Part shown: positions 37,063 through 47,673 of the stretch, piece by piece
How positions within the stretch are numbered: position 1 is the stretch's first letter
Layout of the letters: the number at the start of each line of letters is the position of its first letter
Source of the DNA: Bacillus mycoides
GTDB lineage: Bacteria > Bacillota > Bacilli > Bacillales > Bacillaceae_G
DNA: 64,000 bases
Direction of reading: 5' to 3'
Assembly: GCF_001757995.1 (NCBI RefSeq)
Contig: NZ_LXLV01000019.1
Location: forward strand, 248,001 to 312,000
Notes under the pieces: generated by a model
The model's input: the letters and a program-made list of their open reading frames with translations, nothing else
Told to the model about the DNA's origin: nothing
Database searches by the model: none
Program-made: the position numbers and the translations under genes

Positions 37063-38430
37063 ATGAGTATTTCCTCTATTGTAAATAAACAAAAGGAATA
37101 TTTTTATAAAGGACATACGAGAAATGTAGAAACAAGAAAGAATAATTTGCAGAAGCTGTATGAAGGAATTCAGCGTTTTGAGGATGAGATTTTTCAAGCG
37201 TTGAAATTAGATTTGAATAAATCAGTTCACGAATCATTTACAACAGAAATTGGATATGTACTAAAAGAGATTTCTTTTCAACTGAAGCATATTTCATCTT
37301 GGAGTAAACCAAAGCGTGTTCGCACAGCTCTTACTCATTTTGGATCGAAGGGGAAAGTAGTGCCAGAACCGTATGGTGTGACGCTTATTATCGCACCGTG
37401 GAACTATCCGTTTCAATTAGCAATTGCACCACTCGTAGGAGCATTGGCAACTGGCAATACAGTCGTTTTAAAGCCGTCAGAGTTAACGCCAAACGTTTCA
37501 AAAGTGCTTAGGAGAATGTTGGGTGAATTATTCCCAGAAGAGCTTGTATCGGTAGTAGAAGGCGGTGTTGAGGAAAGCACTGCACTTTTAAAGGAACCGT
37601 TTGACTATATTTTCTTTACAGGTAGTGTTGGTGTTGGAAAAGTTGTGATGGAAGCAGCAGCGAAAAAATTAACGCCTCTTACGTTAGAACTTGGCGGGAA
37701 AAGTCCATGTATTGTACATAAAGATGCAAAAATAGATGTAACCGCAAGACGTATCGTTTGGGGCAAGTTTTTGAATGCTGGGCAGACGTGTGTAGCGCCT
37801 GATTATATGTACGTTCATTCTTCAGTGAAAGAGCAGTTAATCGAGGCGTTGCGACATGAAATCGCAGAGCAATATGGAAAAGATGCTTTGCAAAATGACA
37901 ATTATGTGCGAATTGTGAGTGAGCGTCATTTTGAACGTTTATGTACATTTTTGCAAGATGGTAAACCTGTGATTGGCGGGGATTATAAGAAAGAAACATT
38001 GCAAATTGAGCCGACAGTGTTAACGAATGTTACATGGGAAAGTGCTGTTATGGAAGATGAAATTTTTGGACCGATTTTACCAATTATAGAATATGACAAA
38101 ATAGAAGAGGTAATTGAAACGATTCAGCAACATCCAAAGCCATTAGCGCTATATGTATTTTCTGAAGATAGAAAAGTGCAGGAGAAAGTGACGAGTAATA
38201 TTTCATATGGCGGAGGATGTATAAATGATGTCGTATATCACCTTGCAACGCCATATTTACCTTTTGGTGGCGTTGGAAGTAGTGGATTAGGTAGTTATCA
38301 TGGGGAAGAAAGTTTTCGGACTTTTTCACATTATAAAAGCATTTTAGCCCAATCTACGGCATTCGATATGAAAATTCGTTACTCTTCTACAAAAAGTGCT
38401 TTAAAATTCATACGAAAGTTGTTAAAATGA
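37063..38430 (+). CDS. ywdH: Aldehyde dehydrogenase (YwdH type)
   Basis: This 455-residue NAD(P)-dependent aldehyde dehydrogenase has the catalytic Glu in LELGGKSP, the Cys nucleophile in NAGQTCVAPDY and the fold region FTGSVGVGKVV. Length and the hydrophobic C-terminus (ALKFIRKLL) fit the fatty aldehyde dehydrogenase/YwdH group, which often sits at the membrane. It lies alone with RBS gagaaggtgag. The physiological substrate is unknown; long-chain aldehydes are likely. Confidence 0.85.
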   Translation: MSISSIVNKQKEYFYKGHTRNVETRKNNLQKLYEGIQRFEDEIFQALKLDLNKSVHESFTTEIGYVLKEISFQLKHISSWSKPKRVRTALTHFGSKGKVVPEPYGVTLIIAPWNYPFQLAIAPLVGALATGNTVVLKPSELTPNVSKVLRRMLGELFPEELVSVVEGGVEESTALLKEPFDYIFFTGSVGVGKVVMEAAAKKLTPLTLELGGKSPCIVHKDAKIDVTARRIVWGKFLNAGQTCVAPDYMYVHSSVKEQLIEALRHEIAEQYGKDALQNDNYVRIVSERHFERLCTFLQDGKPVIGGDYKKETLQIEPTVLTNVTWESAVMEDEIFGPILPIIEYDKIEEVIETIQQHPKPLALYVFSEDRKVQEKVTSNISYGGGCINDVVYHLATPYLPFGGVGSSGLGSYHGEESFRTFSHYKSILAQSTAFDMKIRYSSTKSALKFIRKLLK

Positions 38431-38469
38431 TGATGGTGTTTATCAGTAGGCCTAGCCGTATGATAATAG

Positions 38470-38495
38470 CCCCTTCGCAATGGAAGGGGTTTTTC
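38470..38495 (+). terminator. Terminator after the aldehyde dehydrogenase gene
   Basis: Stem ccccttc / gaagggg then TTTTT. Confidence 0.75.
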
Positions 38496-38666
38496 TGTTC
38501 GACATATGTATCATGCGAAAATGAATCAAACATACTACATAAAGAATAGAAGAGAACGCTGCTAAACAACCATTTTTGTTTGGATTGAAACAAAAAATAG
38601 TCTATAGAACATAAATATTTATTCATGAATATAAAAATTAAAATTTAAGGTAGATAGGACGGGAAA

Positions 38667-39650
38667 ATGAAAAAGATTATTAAAGTTGAAGCAGTAGAAA
38701 AACATTTTGGAAATCAAGTGATTATCCCCCCTCTTTCTTTAGATATTAAAGAAGGAGAATTTTTAACGATTTTAGGACCGAGTGGTTGCGGGAAAACGAC
38801 TTTACTTCGTATGATCGCAGGATTTGAAACGCCAACTAAAGGGAATCTTTTATTAGATGATGAAAAGATTAACGATTTGCCGCCATACAAGCGTCATATG
38901 AATTTAGTGTTCCAACATTACGCACTATTCCCACATATGAATGTTGAAAAAAATATTTGTTTCGGTATGAAAATGCAAAAAGTATCAGCAGCAGAACAGA
39001 AAGAACGTGCGGAAGAGGCAATGCGTTTAACACAGTTACTTGAGTTCCGTAATCGTAAACCTTCGAAGCTTTCTGGTGGACAGCAGCAGCGTGTAGCAAT
39101 TGCAAGAGCAATTGTAAACAACCCACGTGTATTACTATTAGATGAGCCACTTGGAGCGCTTGACTTTAAGTTAAGAAAAGATTTGCAACGTGAATTGAAA
39201 AACTTACAACGTAATTTAGGAATTACGTTCATATATGTAACGCACGATCAAGAAGAAGCGATGAGTATGAGTGATCGTATTGTCGTTATGAATAAAGGGC
39301 ATATCGAACAAGTCGGCACGCCTAAAGAAATTTACAATCAACCGAAAACATTGTTTGTTGCGACGTTCATCGGTGAAAATAATATCGTGAAAAATGGGGA
39401 AAACTATGTAGCAGTTCGCCCTGAAAATGTAAAAGTTCGCTCGGTTGAAGAGCCAATTTTAAAAGAATACCACCTTGGGCATATTGAAGATATTGAATTT
39501 GTTGGAAATATGGAAAAGCTATATGTACGTGAGGAGAAAACAGCGGAATTACTAATGGCATACCAAACTGCTGAAGAAGCAACGCAGTGGAGCATTGGGG
39601 ATAATGTATATGTAGGCTGGGAGCAAGAGGACGAGGTGACCTTAAATTGA
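38667..39650 (+). CDS. potA: Spermidine/putrescine ABC transporter ATPase PotA
   Basis: This 327-residue ABC ATPase has Walker [10 protein letters not shown], signature [10 protein letters not shown], Walker [11 protein letters not shown] and the switch His in [10 protein letters not shown]-terminal regulatory TOBE domain follows (VRPENVKV). It is the first gene of the pot operon; the stop overlaps the TTG start of potB by 4 bp. It powers polyamine uptake through PotB and PotC. Confidence 0.93.
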   Translation: MKKIIKVEAVEKHFGNQVIIPPLSLDIKEGEFLTILGPSGCGKTTLLRMIAGFETPTKGNLLLDDEKINDLPPYKRHMNLVFQHYALFPHMNVEKNICFGMKMQKVSAAEQKERAEEAMRLTQLLEFRNRKPSKLSGGQQQRVAIARAIVNNPRVLLLDEPLGALDFKLRKDLQRELKNLQRNLGITFIYVTHDQEEAMSMSDRIVVMNKGHIEQVGTPKEIYNQPKTLFVATFIGENNIVKNGENYVAVRPENVKVRSVEEPILKEYHLGHIEDIEFVGNMEKLYVREEKTAELLMAYQTAEEATQWSIGDNVYVGWEQEDEVTLN

Positions 39651-40495
39651 AGAAAGGGAAATTACTCGCATTACCTACAGTCGTATGGCTGTTACTCTTC
39701 TTCCTAATTCCACTTCTGTTCGTATTAGCATTTGCCTTCATGCAGCGCGGAGCATACGGGACAGTGGAAATGAAATTTACATTAGATAACATAGCGCGTG
39801 TGTTTGATCCATTATATATGGGGACGTTATGGGAAACAGTGAAGATAGCTGTTATTACTACAGTACTATGTTTATTAATCGGTTATCCATTTGCCTATAC
39901 AATTACAATTGTTGATCGTAAATATCGTTCTATCCTTCTATTATTGGCAACGATTCCGTTCTGGATTAACTTTCTTGTTCGTTCATACGCATGGATTGTT
40001 ATTTTACGTTCACAAGGACTTGTAAACACATTGCTATTGAAACTAGGTATCATTAGTGAACCTTTAAATCTGCTATATAATACACCTTCTGTAATACTCG
40101 GAATGGTATATTCTTTATTACCATTTATGATTTTACCAGTGTATGCAGCAATTGAGCAGCTTGATAAGCGTAAGCTAGAGGCAGCTTATGATTTAGGAGC
40201 AACACCAGTAAAGGCATTTTGGAATGTAACAGTACCGATGACGATGTCAGGGATTACAACTGGTTCTATTTTAGTATTCGTTTCTTCTATCGGAATGTTT
40301 GTTGTATCAGACGTTATGGGTGGATCGAAAGTAGCATTAATCGGAAACGTAATTCAAAACCAATTCTTAGGCTCACGTGACTGGCCGTTTGGTTCCGCGT
40401 TATCTATGATTGTTGTTCTATTCTCTGTTCTGTTAATTTACTTATATTATCGTGCAACGAAAGTATATAAATATGATGGAAACGGAGGGGAATAG
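39647..40495 (+). CDS. potB: Polyamine ABC permease PotB
   Basis: The TTG start at 39647 overlaps the potA stop (translational coupling). The 282-residue protein has about six membrane segments and the EAA loop that contacts the ATPase ([22 protein letters not shown]). It forms the membrane channel with PotC. Confidence 0.92.
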   Translation: MKKGKLLALPTVVWLLLFFLIPLLFVLAFAFMQRGAYGTVEMKFTLDNIARVFDPLYMGTLWETVKIAVITTVLCLLIGYPFAYTITIVDRKYRSILLLLATIPFWINFLVRSYAWIVILRSQGLVNTLLLKLGIISEPLNLLYNTPSVILGMVYSLLPFMILPVYAAIEQLDKRKLEAAYDLGATPVKAFWNVTVPMTMSGITTGSILVFVSSIGMFVVSDVMGGSKVALIGNVIQNQFLGSRDWPFGSALSMIVVLFSVLLIYLYYRATKVYKYDGNGGE

Positions 40496-40501
40496 GCAAA
40501 A

Positions 40502-41302
40502 ATGAAGAAGTTTTTAGTTTCTTATTCTTGGTTAATCTTATTGTTTTTGTATTTTCCAATGATGGTTTTAATGGTATATTCCTTCAACGATTCTCGCATT
40601 AATGCGGAATGGGAGGGCTTTACACTCCATTGGTATACAGATTTATTTCAAAAACAAGATGTTATTGATGCGTTTGTAAATAGTATTACGATTGCTCTTA
40701 TAACGACAATTGTGACGACAGTTCTTGGTGTGATTTTTGCTATTGCATTACACCGTTACAAATATCGTTTTGAAGGTGCCATTAACGGTCTTGTATATTT
40801 ACCAATTTTAATTCCTGATATTTTAATGGGATTATCTTTACTTATCCTATTTAGTCAATTAGGTATGGAACTTGGAAAAACAACAATTATTATTGCACAC
40901 ATTACATTCAGTATTTCATTTGTTGTTGTTATTTTAGCGGCACGTCTTTCTGGAATGGGACGTGATTTAGAAGAGGCTGCAAACGATTTAGGAGCAACGC
41001 CGTGGCAAACGTTTCGTTATGTAACGTTTCCGGCAATTGCACCAGGAGTTATTTCAGCCGCATTATTAACATTTACATTATCGATTGATGATTTTGTAAT
41101 TAGTTTCTTCGTATCAGGACCAGGATCAACAACATTGCCATTATACATTTATAGTATGGTTAAGCGCGGAGTATCACCTGAAATTAATGCTCTTTCTACA
41201 ATATTAATTGTTGTAATTGTAGGATTAATGGTGCTATCGGAAATCTTCCGTAATAAAGGTGCAGACGGTGAAGAGAACTCTGGAGGACACCTTCCTTTAT
41301 AA
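40502..41302 (+). CDS. potC: Polyamine ABC permease PotC
   Basis: This 266-residue permease has six membrane segments and the EAA motif DLEEAANDLGATPWQTFRYVTFP. It starts 7 bp after potB. It is PotB's partner in the channel. Confidence 0.92.
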   Translation: MKKFLVSYSWLILLFLYFPMMVLMVYSFNDSRINAEWEGFTLHWYTDLFQKQDVIDAFVNSITIALITTIVTTVLGVIFAIALHRYKYRFEGAINGLVYLPILIPDILMGLSLLILFSQLGMELGKTTIIIAHITFSISFVVVILAARLSGMGRDLEEAANDLGATPWQTFRYVTFPAIAPGVISAALLTFTLSIDDFVISFFVSGPGSTTLPLYIYSMVKRGVSPEINALSTILIVVIVGLMVLSEIFRNKGADGEENSGGHLPL

Positions 41303-41340
41303 TACGAATGATATAGAAAGAACGAGGAGGTAATAAACCG

Positions 41341-42390
41341 ATGAAATTAGTGAAGAGATTAGCTGGTATAGCAATTAGCTTCGGTCTTGCTGCAGGTGTA
41401 CTTGCTGGTTGTGGTGAGAAAAAAGAAGAATTAAACATTTATAGCTGGGCTGACAATTTTGATGAGCAAGTTTTAAGAGATTTTGAAAAGAAATATAACG
41501 TGAAAATTAACTATGATAAATATGCAAGTAATGAAGAAATGCTTGCGAAATTACAAGCTGGTGGCGCAACATATGATTTGATTCAGCCGTCTGATTACAT
41601 GGTGAAAACGATGGCGAAGATGGACTTGTTAGAGCCTTTAGATAAGAAGAACATCCCGAATATCGAGAATCTTGTTTCTAATTTCAAAACACCTGCGTTT
41701 GATCCAGAGAATAAGTATTCTCTAGTATATACTTGGGGTGTAACAGGAATTGCATACAATAAAAAATATGTGAAGGAAACACCTACAAGCTGGAATGATT
41801 TATGGAACGAGAAATATAAAGGACATGTTACTTTATTAAACGATTCTCGTGAAGTATTAGGAATGGGACTTAAGAAAAATGGTTTCTCTAATAGCACGAA
41901 AGAGGATGCACAGTTAAAGACAGCATCAAATGATTTACAGAAGCTACTTCCAAACTTATTAGCATTCGATACAGATAACATTAAACAAAAATTCATTACA
42001 GAAGATGCTTGGATCGGGACAGTTTGGTCTGGAGACGCAGCATTCATCGCGAAAGACAATAAAGATGTAGGATACGTTGTACCAAAAGAAGGCGGCACAA
42101 TTTGGGCTGATACATTAGCAATTCCAAAAGGTGCGAAACATAAAGAACTTGCAGAGAAGTTTATGAATTACTTATTAGATGAAAAAGTAAGTGTGAAAAA
42201 CTATGAGTCAATTGGTTACAGTAATCCAAATGAAAAAGCTCATCCTCTTCATAGTAAAGAATATCGTGATAATCACATGATCTTCTTAACAAAAGAAGAA
42301 TTAGATCGTACAGAGTGGCTTGTTGATGTAGACGATAAGTTAAAAGACTACGATCGCTACTGGACAGAGCTGAAAACAAAAGGTAAATAA
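41341..42390 (+). CDS. potD: Polyamine-binding lipoprotein PotD
   Basis: This 349-residue protein has a lipobox (GVLAGCGEKK, Cys at about 24) for membrane anchoring. The mature part has the PotD/PotF periplasmic-binding fold: LNIYSWADNFDEQVLRDFEKKY, YDLIQPSDYMV, YTWGVTGIAYNKKYV. It delivers spermidine or putrescine to PotBC. RBS gaggagg; followed by a terminator. Confidence 0.93.
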   Translation: MKLVKRLAGIAISFGLAAGVLAGCGEKKEELNIYSWADNFDEQVLRDFEKKYNVKINYDKYASNEEMLAKLQAGGATYDLIQPSDYMVKTMAKMDLLEPLDKKNIPNIENLVSNFKTPAFDPENKYSLVYTWGVTGIAYNKKYVKETPTSWNDLWNEKYKGHVTLLNDSREVLGMGLKKNGFSNSTKEDAQLKTASNDLQKLLPNLLAFDTDNIKQKFITEDAWIGTVWSGDAAFIAKDNKDVGYVVPKEGGTIWADTLAIPKGAKHKELAEKFMNYLLDEKVSVKNYESIGYSNPNEKAHPLHSKEYRDNHMIFLTKEELDRTEWLVDVDDKLKDYDRYWTELKTKGK

Positions 42391-42396
42391 GTAAGA

Positions 42397-42430
42397 AAAT
42401 GCGGTTTCTAAAGTAGAAATCGCATTTTTT
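42397..42430 (+). terminator. Terminator of the pot operon
   Basis: Stem aaatgcggtttct / agaaatcgcattt with T's; its tail is close to the next RBS. Confidence 0.75.
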
Positions 42431-42449
42431 CATAGTAGGAGGAAATCGA

Positions 42450-43097
42450 TTGAAGAAAAAGTTACATCAGTATGAGTTAATGTGTATCATTTTATTGTTT
42501 GTTCTATTTAGCATCATCGCTTGGAGGGTACATGTAGGTGGTGTTACAATGATGGATACATACGTACGTGATATGGTAAAAGGAGTACAAACGGAAAGCT
42601 CACTTACATTCTTCTCATACTTTACAAAGCTAGGATCTGCAATTGGAGTTATAACGACACTAATTATAAGCTTGCTCGTTTTTTGGAAAAAACGTTATTA
42701 TGCTGCTATGATTGTGTATCCAATGGCTATATTAACGACACACCTTGTTAATAAGGGAATAAAAGAAATTGCAAAAAGAGACCGCCCATCATTAAATGAG
42801 GCACTTGACGCACTTGGGTATAGCTTCCCAAGTGGACATGCAATGCTATCTATCATAACATTCGGTTTTCTTGCCTATATCATTGCTGCGAACTTGAGAA
42901 GTATAGCTGGAAAATGTGGTATTACGATTGCGATGGGCATATTAATTATATTGATTGGACTCAGTAGAGTTATTTTAAATGTTCATTATCCAACCGATAT
43001 TTTAGCAGGTTACTGCGCAGGTGGCATTTTGTTAATCATCGCAATTTATTGTCATCGTTTACTTACCGAGAGATTGGGACTTAATAACGAGAGATAG
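42450..43097 (+). CDS. PAP2-family membrane phosphatase
   Basis: A TTG start follows aggagg. The 215-residue protein has about five membrane segments and the full PAP2 motif set: KEIAKRDRP (KxxxxxxRP), PSGHA, and SRVILNVHYPTD (SRxxxxxHxxxD). The family removes phosphate from lipids such as phosphatidate, phosphatidylglycerophosphate or undecaprenyl diphosphate. Which one applies here cannot be told. Confidence 0.88.
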   Translation: MKKKLHQYELMCIILLFVLFSIIAWRVHVGGVTMMDTYVRDMVKGVQTESSLTFFSYFTKLGSAIGVITTLIISLLVFWKKRYYAAMIVYPMAILTTHLVNKGIKEIAKRDRPSLNEALDALGYSFPSGHAMLSIITFGFLAYIIAANLRSIAGKCGITIAMGILIILIGLSRVILNVHYPTDILAGYCAGGILLIIAIYCHRLLTERLGLNNER

Positions 43098-43146
43098 AAA
43101 AACGTCTAGAAAAACTAGTATTATAGTTTTTTTAGACGTTTTTTGT
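43097..43146 (+). terminator. Terminator after the PAP2 gene
   Basis: Stem aaaaacgtctaga...aaact with agttt...tagacgtttttt, a long hairpin with a T run. Confidence 0.7.
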
Positions 43147-43207
43147 TTATGGGGAGATGTGATACAGTATAAATGATAAGTGAATTATATAAAGTAGGTG
43201 AAAATGT

Positions 43208-45400
43208 GTGAAGACAAATGTACATAAAATTGATAAGTGGGGGAAGTTAGGAACTTTTTTGTATCAATTTCGTTATACAGTAATTGTAGCATTACTACTA
43301 CTTGCGATAGCGCTCGGTATTTTTGCTCCAAAACTTCCAGGAGTATTGGGCGGTGATGGTTTCCAAACAGAAGGGGATTATCAAAAGACGAAAGAAATTT
43401 TAGATAAAGATTTTAAGCAGTCTCAAGATACACTTTTACTCGTTTTTGAGAAGGAAAAGAATACTTCGCATGAGGATTTCCAAAAGAGTATAGAGGGGAT
43501 AATAAATCAAATTGAAGAGAAGGAAACATACGAATCTTTCCATCATCCAATGCAAAATAAAGAGATGTTACAAGATGATATCGGTTATGCGACGATTTTA
43601 TTTTCCGGGAAAACAAATAAAGAACGAATGGAAAAGACATTACAATTTGCCGGGAAAATCGAGAAGGAAAGTAATAGCGTATTAAAAGTAACACCGACAG
43701 GATATCCGAAAATTAATCAAGAGATTAATGAAAGAACGCAAAATGATTTAAAAGTAGCAGAGATGATTGGATTACCTATTGCTTTTCTCGTACTATTATT
43801 CTCATTTGGTAGTCTGATTGCGTCTATTTTACCGATTGTAAATGGCGCGCTTAGTGTCATTAGTACGATGGGGATTTTATATTTTATAGGTAGTGATAAA
43901 GAGCTATCTATTTTCGTGTTAAATGTTGCGCCGATGATTGGGCTCGCATTATCAATTGATTTCGCACTGTTATTTGTAAATCGTTTTCGAGAGGAAGTTG
44001 CGAGGAGAACAGTGAAAGAAGCGATAGCGATTACGTATCAAACGGCAGGGCGTGCTATCGTATTTTCAGGGTTATGTGTATTCGTCGGTTTATCAGGCTT
44101 ATTTTTCTTTAAGATAGATTATATTCAGTCTGTTGCTATTAGCGGGATGATTGTCGTTATTATGAGCATTTTGTTTTCGCTCACACTTCTTCCGGCGCTA
44201 TTATCTTTAATTGGTAAAAGGATATTAAAAAAGAATCAGGCGGCGCCTACGCCATCAAATGTGTGGCGTAAATTTGCACAGTTTGTAATGAAACATCCAA
44301 TCGTCATGATTATTGTTGTTACAACATTTATTGTTATTTGTTTATTACCGCTACGTACAGCTAACTTGCAGTTTCCTGGTGTTGAAGCGTTACCTGAAAA
44401 GAGTGATACGAGAGTTGCATTTGAGAAGTATGAAGAAGCCTTTAATAAAACTGTCCAAACACACGCTGATGTTACATTAGTAGTAGAGACGAAGAAAGAT
44501 ATAACAGAAAAAGAAAGTTTACAAAAGATAGAAGCTGTTGTTCAAAAGTTAAAAGATGATAAGCAAGTATATAAGGTGAAAAGTGTATATGACGGGCTAA
44601 ATGGAATGAAAGCAGATCAAGTTGCTGGAATATTGCAGTCGCCAGAAGCTGCGAAAATAGCTCCTGTATTTGAAGCGTATACGAAAGGGAATAAAACAAC
44701 AATGGAAGTCTTTTTGGATACGAAGCCAAGTACAGAAACTGCAAAACAATGGGTTCGAGATTTCAAAAAGAATTATAAAGAAAATGATGTTACTTATTAT
44801 TTGGGCGGTATGACAACGTTCCAGCAAGAGTTAGAAGATGAAATTAAAGATAAAGTTGCAATTGGTATGTCTGTTATATTTGGATCAACCTTTGTCATTT
44901 TATTATTCGCATTCCGCTCTATACTCATTCCAATTAAAGCTATTATTATGAACGTACTTAGTTTAAGCGCAACAATTGGAATCGTTATTTGGTTATTTGA
45001 AGGTGGTCATTTCGGATTAGAAGAGAGTTCAGTTTTATTTGTATTACCAATCTTTATTTTCGGCCTCGTATTTGGGCTTAGCATGGATTATGAAGTATTT
45101 CTTATTTCACGTATTCATGAGCTATACGAGGAAACAGGGGATAACGATCAAGCAACGTTAGAAGGGCTTGTTTCGACAAGTAGAATTATTACGTCCGCCG
45201 CTTTAATTATGATTGTTGTTACCGGTGCGTTCGCTTTTACTGATATTTTACCAGTAAAGCAGATGGGGCTTGGGGTTGCATTAGCCATATTTCTTGATGC
45301 AACAATTATCCGTCTTATGCTCGTACCAAGTTTAATGAAATTGTTTGGGGATTGGAACTGGTGGCTACCATTTCGAAAGAAAAGAGAAAAATCATCATAA
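43208..45400 (+). CDS. MMPL/RND-family membrane transporter
   Basis: A GTG start at 43208 gives a 730-residue protein with the MMPL layout: one N-terminal membrane helix, a large outside domain, five helices (about 170-340), then the same pattern repeated. Characteristic segments are IGLALSIDFALLFVNRFREE and the paired GLVFGLSMDYEVFLISRIHE. MMPL proteins move lipids or hydrophobic molecules out of the cell using the proton gradient. Substrate unknown. Confidence 0.85.
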   Translation: MKTNVHKIDKWGKLGTFLYQFRYTVIVALLLLAIALGIFAPKLPGVLGGDGFQTEGDYQKTKEILDKDFKQSQDTLLLVFEKEKNTSHEDFQKSIEGIINQIEEKETYESFHHPMQNKEMLQDDIGYATILFSGKTNKERMEKTLQFAGKIEKESNSVLKVTPTGYPKINQEINERTQNDLKVAEMIGLPIAFLVLLFSFGSLIASILPIVNGALSVISTMGILYFIGSDKELSIFVLNVAPMIGLALSIDFALLFVNRFREEVARRTVKEAIAITYQTAGRAIVFSGLCVFVGLSGLFFFKIDYIQSVAISGMIVVIMSILFSLTLLPALLSLIGKRILKKNQAAPTPSNVWRKFAQFVMKHPIVMIIVVTTFIVICLLPLRTANLQFPGVEALPEKSDTRVAFEKYEEAFNKTVQTHADVTLVVETKKDITEKESLQKIEAVVQKLKDDKQVYKVKSVYDGLNGMKADQVAGILQSPEAAKIAPVFEAYTKGNKTTMEVFLDTKPSTETAKQWVRDFKKNYKENDVTYYLGGMTTFQQELEDEIKDKVAIGMSVIFGSTFVILLFAFRSILIPIKAIIMNVLSLSATIGIVIWLFEGGHFGLEESSVLFVLPIFIFGLVFGLSMDYEVFLISRIHELYEETGDNDQATLEGLVSTSRIITSAALIMIVVTGAFAFTDILPVKQMGLGVALAIFLDATIIRLMLVPSLMKLFGDWNWWLPFRKKREKSS

Positions 45401-45431
45401 AAAATACTCATCTATAAGATGAGTATTTTTT
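45399..45431 (+). terminator. Terminator after the MMPL gene
   Basis: Stem aaaatactcatct / agatgagtatttt then T's. Confidence 0.8.
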
Positions 45432-45500
45432 ATGAATAGCAGGGCCTATATTTTGCGCATAGTATGTGATAAGAACATTACATACAAGTAGGTGAAGGCA

Positions 45501-45917
45501 ATGTTTCGTTATTTTAAGTTTAAGCTAAATGATACAGTACAGTTTGCTGAAAACGATGGGCATATGTATCGCATTGTCGGTTATCGGTTGGAAAAAGGGT
45601 TTTATCCAAAAGATGAATGGACTCATATTATTTATGAACTGCTTAGAGAGTTTGACGGGTATACGATGGATGCGGAAGAAGAGGAAATTGTAAAAGTTAT
45701 TCAAGTAGAGGATGAGTATTACAAAATACAAGAAGTATCGGGGTATCGATATCCAGTAAAAATGAAGCAAAAGCAGCAAGTTATGAAAAGAGAGAAAATA
45801 GACGACTTATTAGATACGTACAACGACTATAAACGATTGGCGGATTTCTTTAAAGATTTATTGTATGAACAAAAAGCTGAAGAAGTGTTGCAGGAGATGA
45901 AAAGACTTAGAGCGTGA
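45501..45917 (+). CDS. Conserved hypothetical protein (138 aa)
   Basis: The ATG at 45501 follows taggtgaaggca. The protein is soluble and charged: a beta-rich N-terminal half (LNDTVQFAENDGHMYRIVGYRLE) and a helical C-terminal half (DDLLDTYNDYKRLADFFKDLLYEQ). No family is recognised with certainty. Confidence 0.6.
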   Translation: MFRYFKFKLNDTVQFAENDGHMYRIVGYRLEKGFYPKDEWTHIIYELLREFDGYTMDAEEEEIVKVIQVEDEYYKIQEVSGYRYPVKMKQKQQVMKREKIDDLLDTYNDYKRLADFFKDLLYEQKAEEVLQEMKRLRA

Positions 45918-45950
45918 GGGGACAGTCGATTATAAGATTGTCCTCTATTT
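45916..45950 (+). terminator. Terminator after the 138-aa gene
   Basis: Stem gaggggacagtc / gattgtcctct (one mismatch) then ATTTTT. Confidence 0.65.
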
Positions 45951-46017
45951 TTGACGGTGCATCAAAGTATGTTTTCCGTTACAATGAGAGAATCAATAGA
46001 AATAAGGTGATTATAGT

Positions 46018-46941
46018 ATGGAAACAAAGAAAAAGGGCGAATGGTGCGAAATTACGGTTCCAGCGACGTGGAATGGTATAAGTATTGAGTCGTTGTTAAA
46101 AGTAGAATGGGAAGTACCAAAAAAGTTATTACATCAGCTTCGTATGGAAAAAGGTGTTACGGTTAACGGAGAACAGAGAAGATGGAATGAACTTTTAAAA
46201 GAAGGAGATAAGTTACAAGTTCATATGTTTATGGAGGAGGAGTACGGCGTAGAGCCGGAATATGGTGAATTAAATGTAGTGTTTGAAGACGATCACGTAC
46301 TCATTGTAAATAAGCAGGGGCAAATGGATACACATCCTTCTGAAAAAAATGGGACGGGAACACTTGCAAATCTTGTTGCTTTTCATTTTCAAATGCAAGG
46401 TTTAGAGACGAAGGTTCGGCATATCCATAGGTTAGATAAAGATACGACAGGTGGTGTTGTATTCGCAAAACATAGAATTGCGGGTGCAATTATGGATCGT
46501 TTATTAATGGAACGGAAAATTAAAAGAACGTATACAGCACTTGTTGAAGGAAAAGTAAAAAAGAAGCAGGGGACAATTGATGCAGCTATCGGAAGAGATC
46601 GACATCATGCTACAAGGCGCCGCGTTTCTCCAAAGGGAGACCAGGCTATAACGTATTATAAAGTAGAGAAATATTTTAAAAAACAAAATGCGACGCTTGT
46701 AACGTTACAGTTAGAAACCGGTAGAACGCATCAAATTCGCGTTCATATGAGCTATAATGGAAATCCCTTAGTTGGGGATGTATTATATGGTGGGCAGACA
46801 AAATATATGTCCGGGCAAGCGTTACATGCGATGAAGATTAATTTTTTGCATCCGATTACGAAAGAAGAGATCGTGGTTGATGTACCTTTCCCTACAAATT
46901 TAAACGATACAATGAAAAAATTTGAAAGAGAAAATGGGTAA
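46018..46941 (+). CDS. RluA-family RNA pseudouridine synthase
   Basis: This 307-residue enzyme has the RluA catalytic motif HRLDKDTTGG with the essential Asp (about residue 143), and the C-terminal RTHQIRVHM motif. An N-terminal S4-like region (LLKVEWEVPKKLLHQLRMEKGVTVNGE) probably binds RNA. It converts uridine to pseudouridine in rRNA or tRNA; the exact target is not evident. Confidence 0.88.
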   Translation: METKKKGEWCEITVPATWNGISIESLLKVEWEVPKKLLHQLRMEKGVTVNGEQRRWNELLKEGDKLQVHMFMEEEYGVEPEYGELNVVFEDDHVLIVNKQGQMDTHPSEKNGTGTLANLVAFHFQMQGLETKVRHIHRLDKDTTGGVVFAKHRIAGAIMDRLLMERKIKRTYTALVEGKVKKKQGTIDAAIGRDRHHATRRRVSPKGDQAITYYKVEKYFKKQNATLVTLQLETGRTHQIRVHMSYNGNPLVGDVLYGGQTKYMSGQALHAMKINFLHPITKEEIVVDVPFPTNLNDTMKKFERENG

Positions 46942-47032
46942 AGTGTAAGTTTAAAGTTGAAAAAGGTAGATTTTTGCAGGGATTTCTCTAAAAGAGGCGA
47001 AGCCGTTAAGAGAAAAGAGAGGTGAGAATTAC

Positions 47033-47638
47033 TTGGTCAAATATAAATATATGCTAGGGATATTTTTCGCTTGTCTTTTACTTACTCTATGTATTTATCC
47101 ATATTTACCAACTCGTATGGCAGTGCATTGGAACGAGAATGGTGGAGCGAACGAGTTTATGAGTAAACAAGGTGTCGTATTATTTATCCCTGTCCTTATT
47201 ATTATTTTACATGGATTAGTATATGTTATTTCACATAATATATATAAGTTTAATGAAGGAGAGCATTTCACTATAAGTGGATTTATAAAGAGTATTACTT
47301 TATTTATGATGTTTGTCCATATACTAATTCTCTTTATTAATTTGGGAAGTATTATATCCTTTCAGACAGGACTAACGATTGGAATTAGTATGTTTCTTTT
47401 TATGTTTAGTAAAGTGTTTAAAAAGGTGAAGGATAGAGAGAAAGAAACGATCAAATTACAAAAAATCCGTTTAGTTAGTAGGCGAATCTTTCAAGTGATG
47501 GCATGCAGCATATTATTTTCATTGCCTTTGAGCCTAAAGTGGGGATTTTATTTGTTAATTAGTGTAATAAGCTGCGGGTCTATTTTGTTTATGTTCTACA
47601 TTTTATACGCATACATATTAGAAAGCTATGAAACATAA
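47033..47638 (+). CDS. DUF1648/SdpI-like membrane protein
   Basis: A TTG start follows agaggtgag. The 201-residue protein has about five membrane helices. The DUF1648 mark is seen near the start: YLPTRMAVHWNENGGANEFMSK. The family includes SdpI, an immunity protein, and many proteins of unknown role. The second part is shorter than in SdpI. Confidence 0.65.
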   Translation: MVKYKYMLGIFFACLLLTLCIYPYLPTRMAVHWNENGGANEFMSKQGVVLFIPVLIIILHGLVYVISHNIYKFNEGEHFTISGFIKSITLFMMFVHILILFINLGSIISFQTGLTIGISMFLFMFSKVFKKVKDREKETIKLQKIRLVSRRIFQVMACSILFSLPLSLKWGFYLLISVISCGSILFMFYILYAYILESYET

Positions 47639-47669
47639 AAAAAGAGTCTTCTCCTAGAAGACTCTTTTT
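47637..47669. terminator. Terminator between converging genes
   Basis: Stem aaaaagagtcttct / agaagactcttttt with a 3-base loop. Confidence 0.8.
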
Positions 47670-47673
47670 CTAT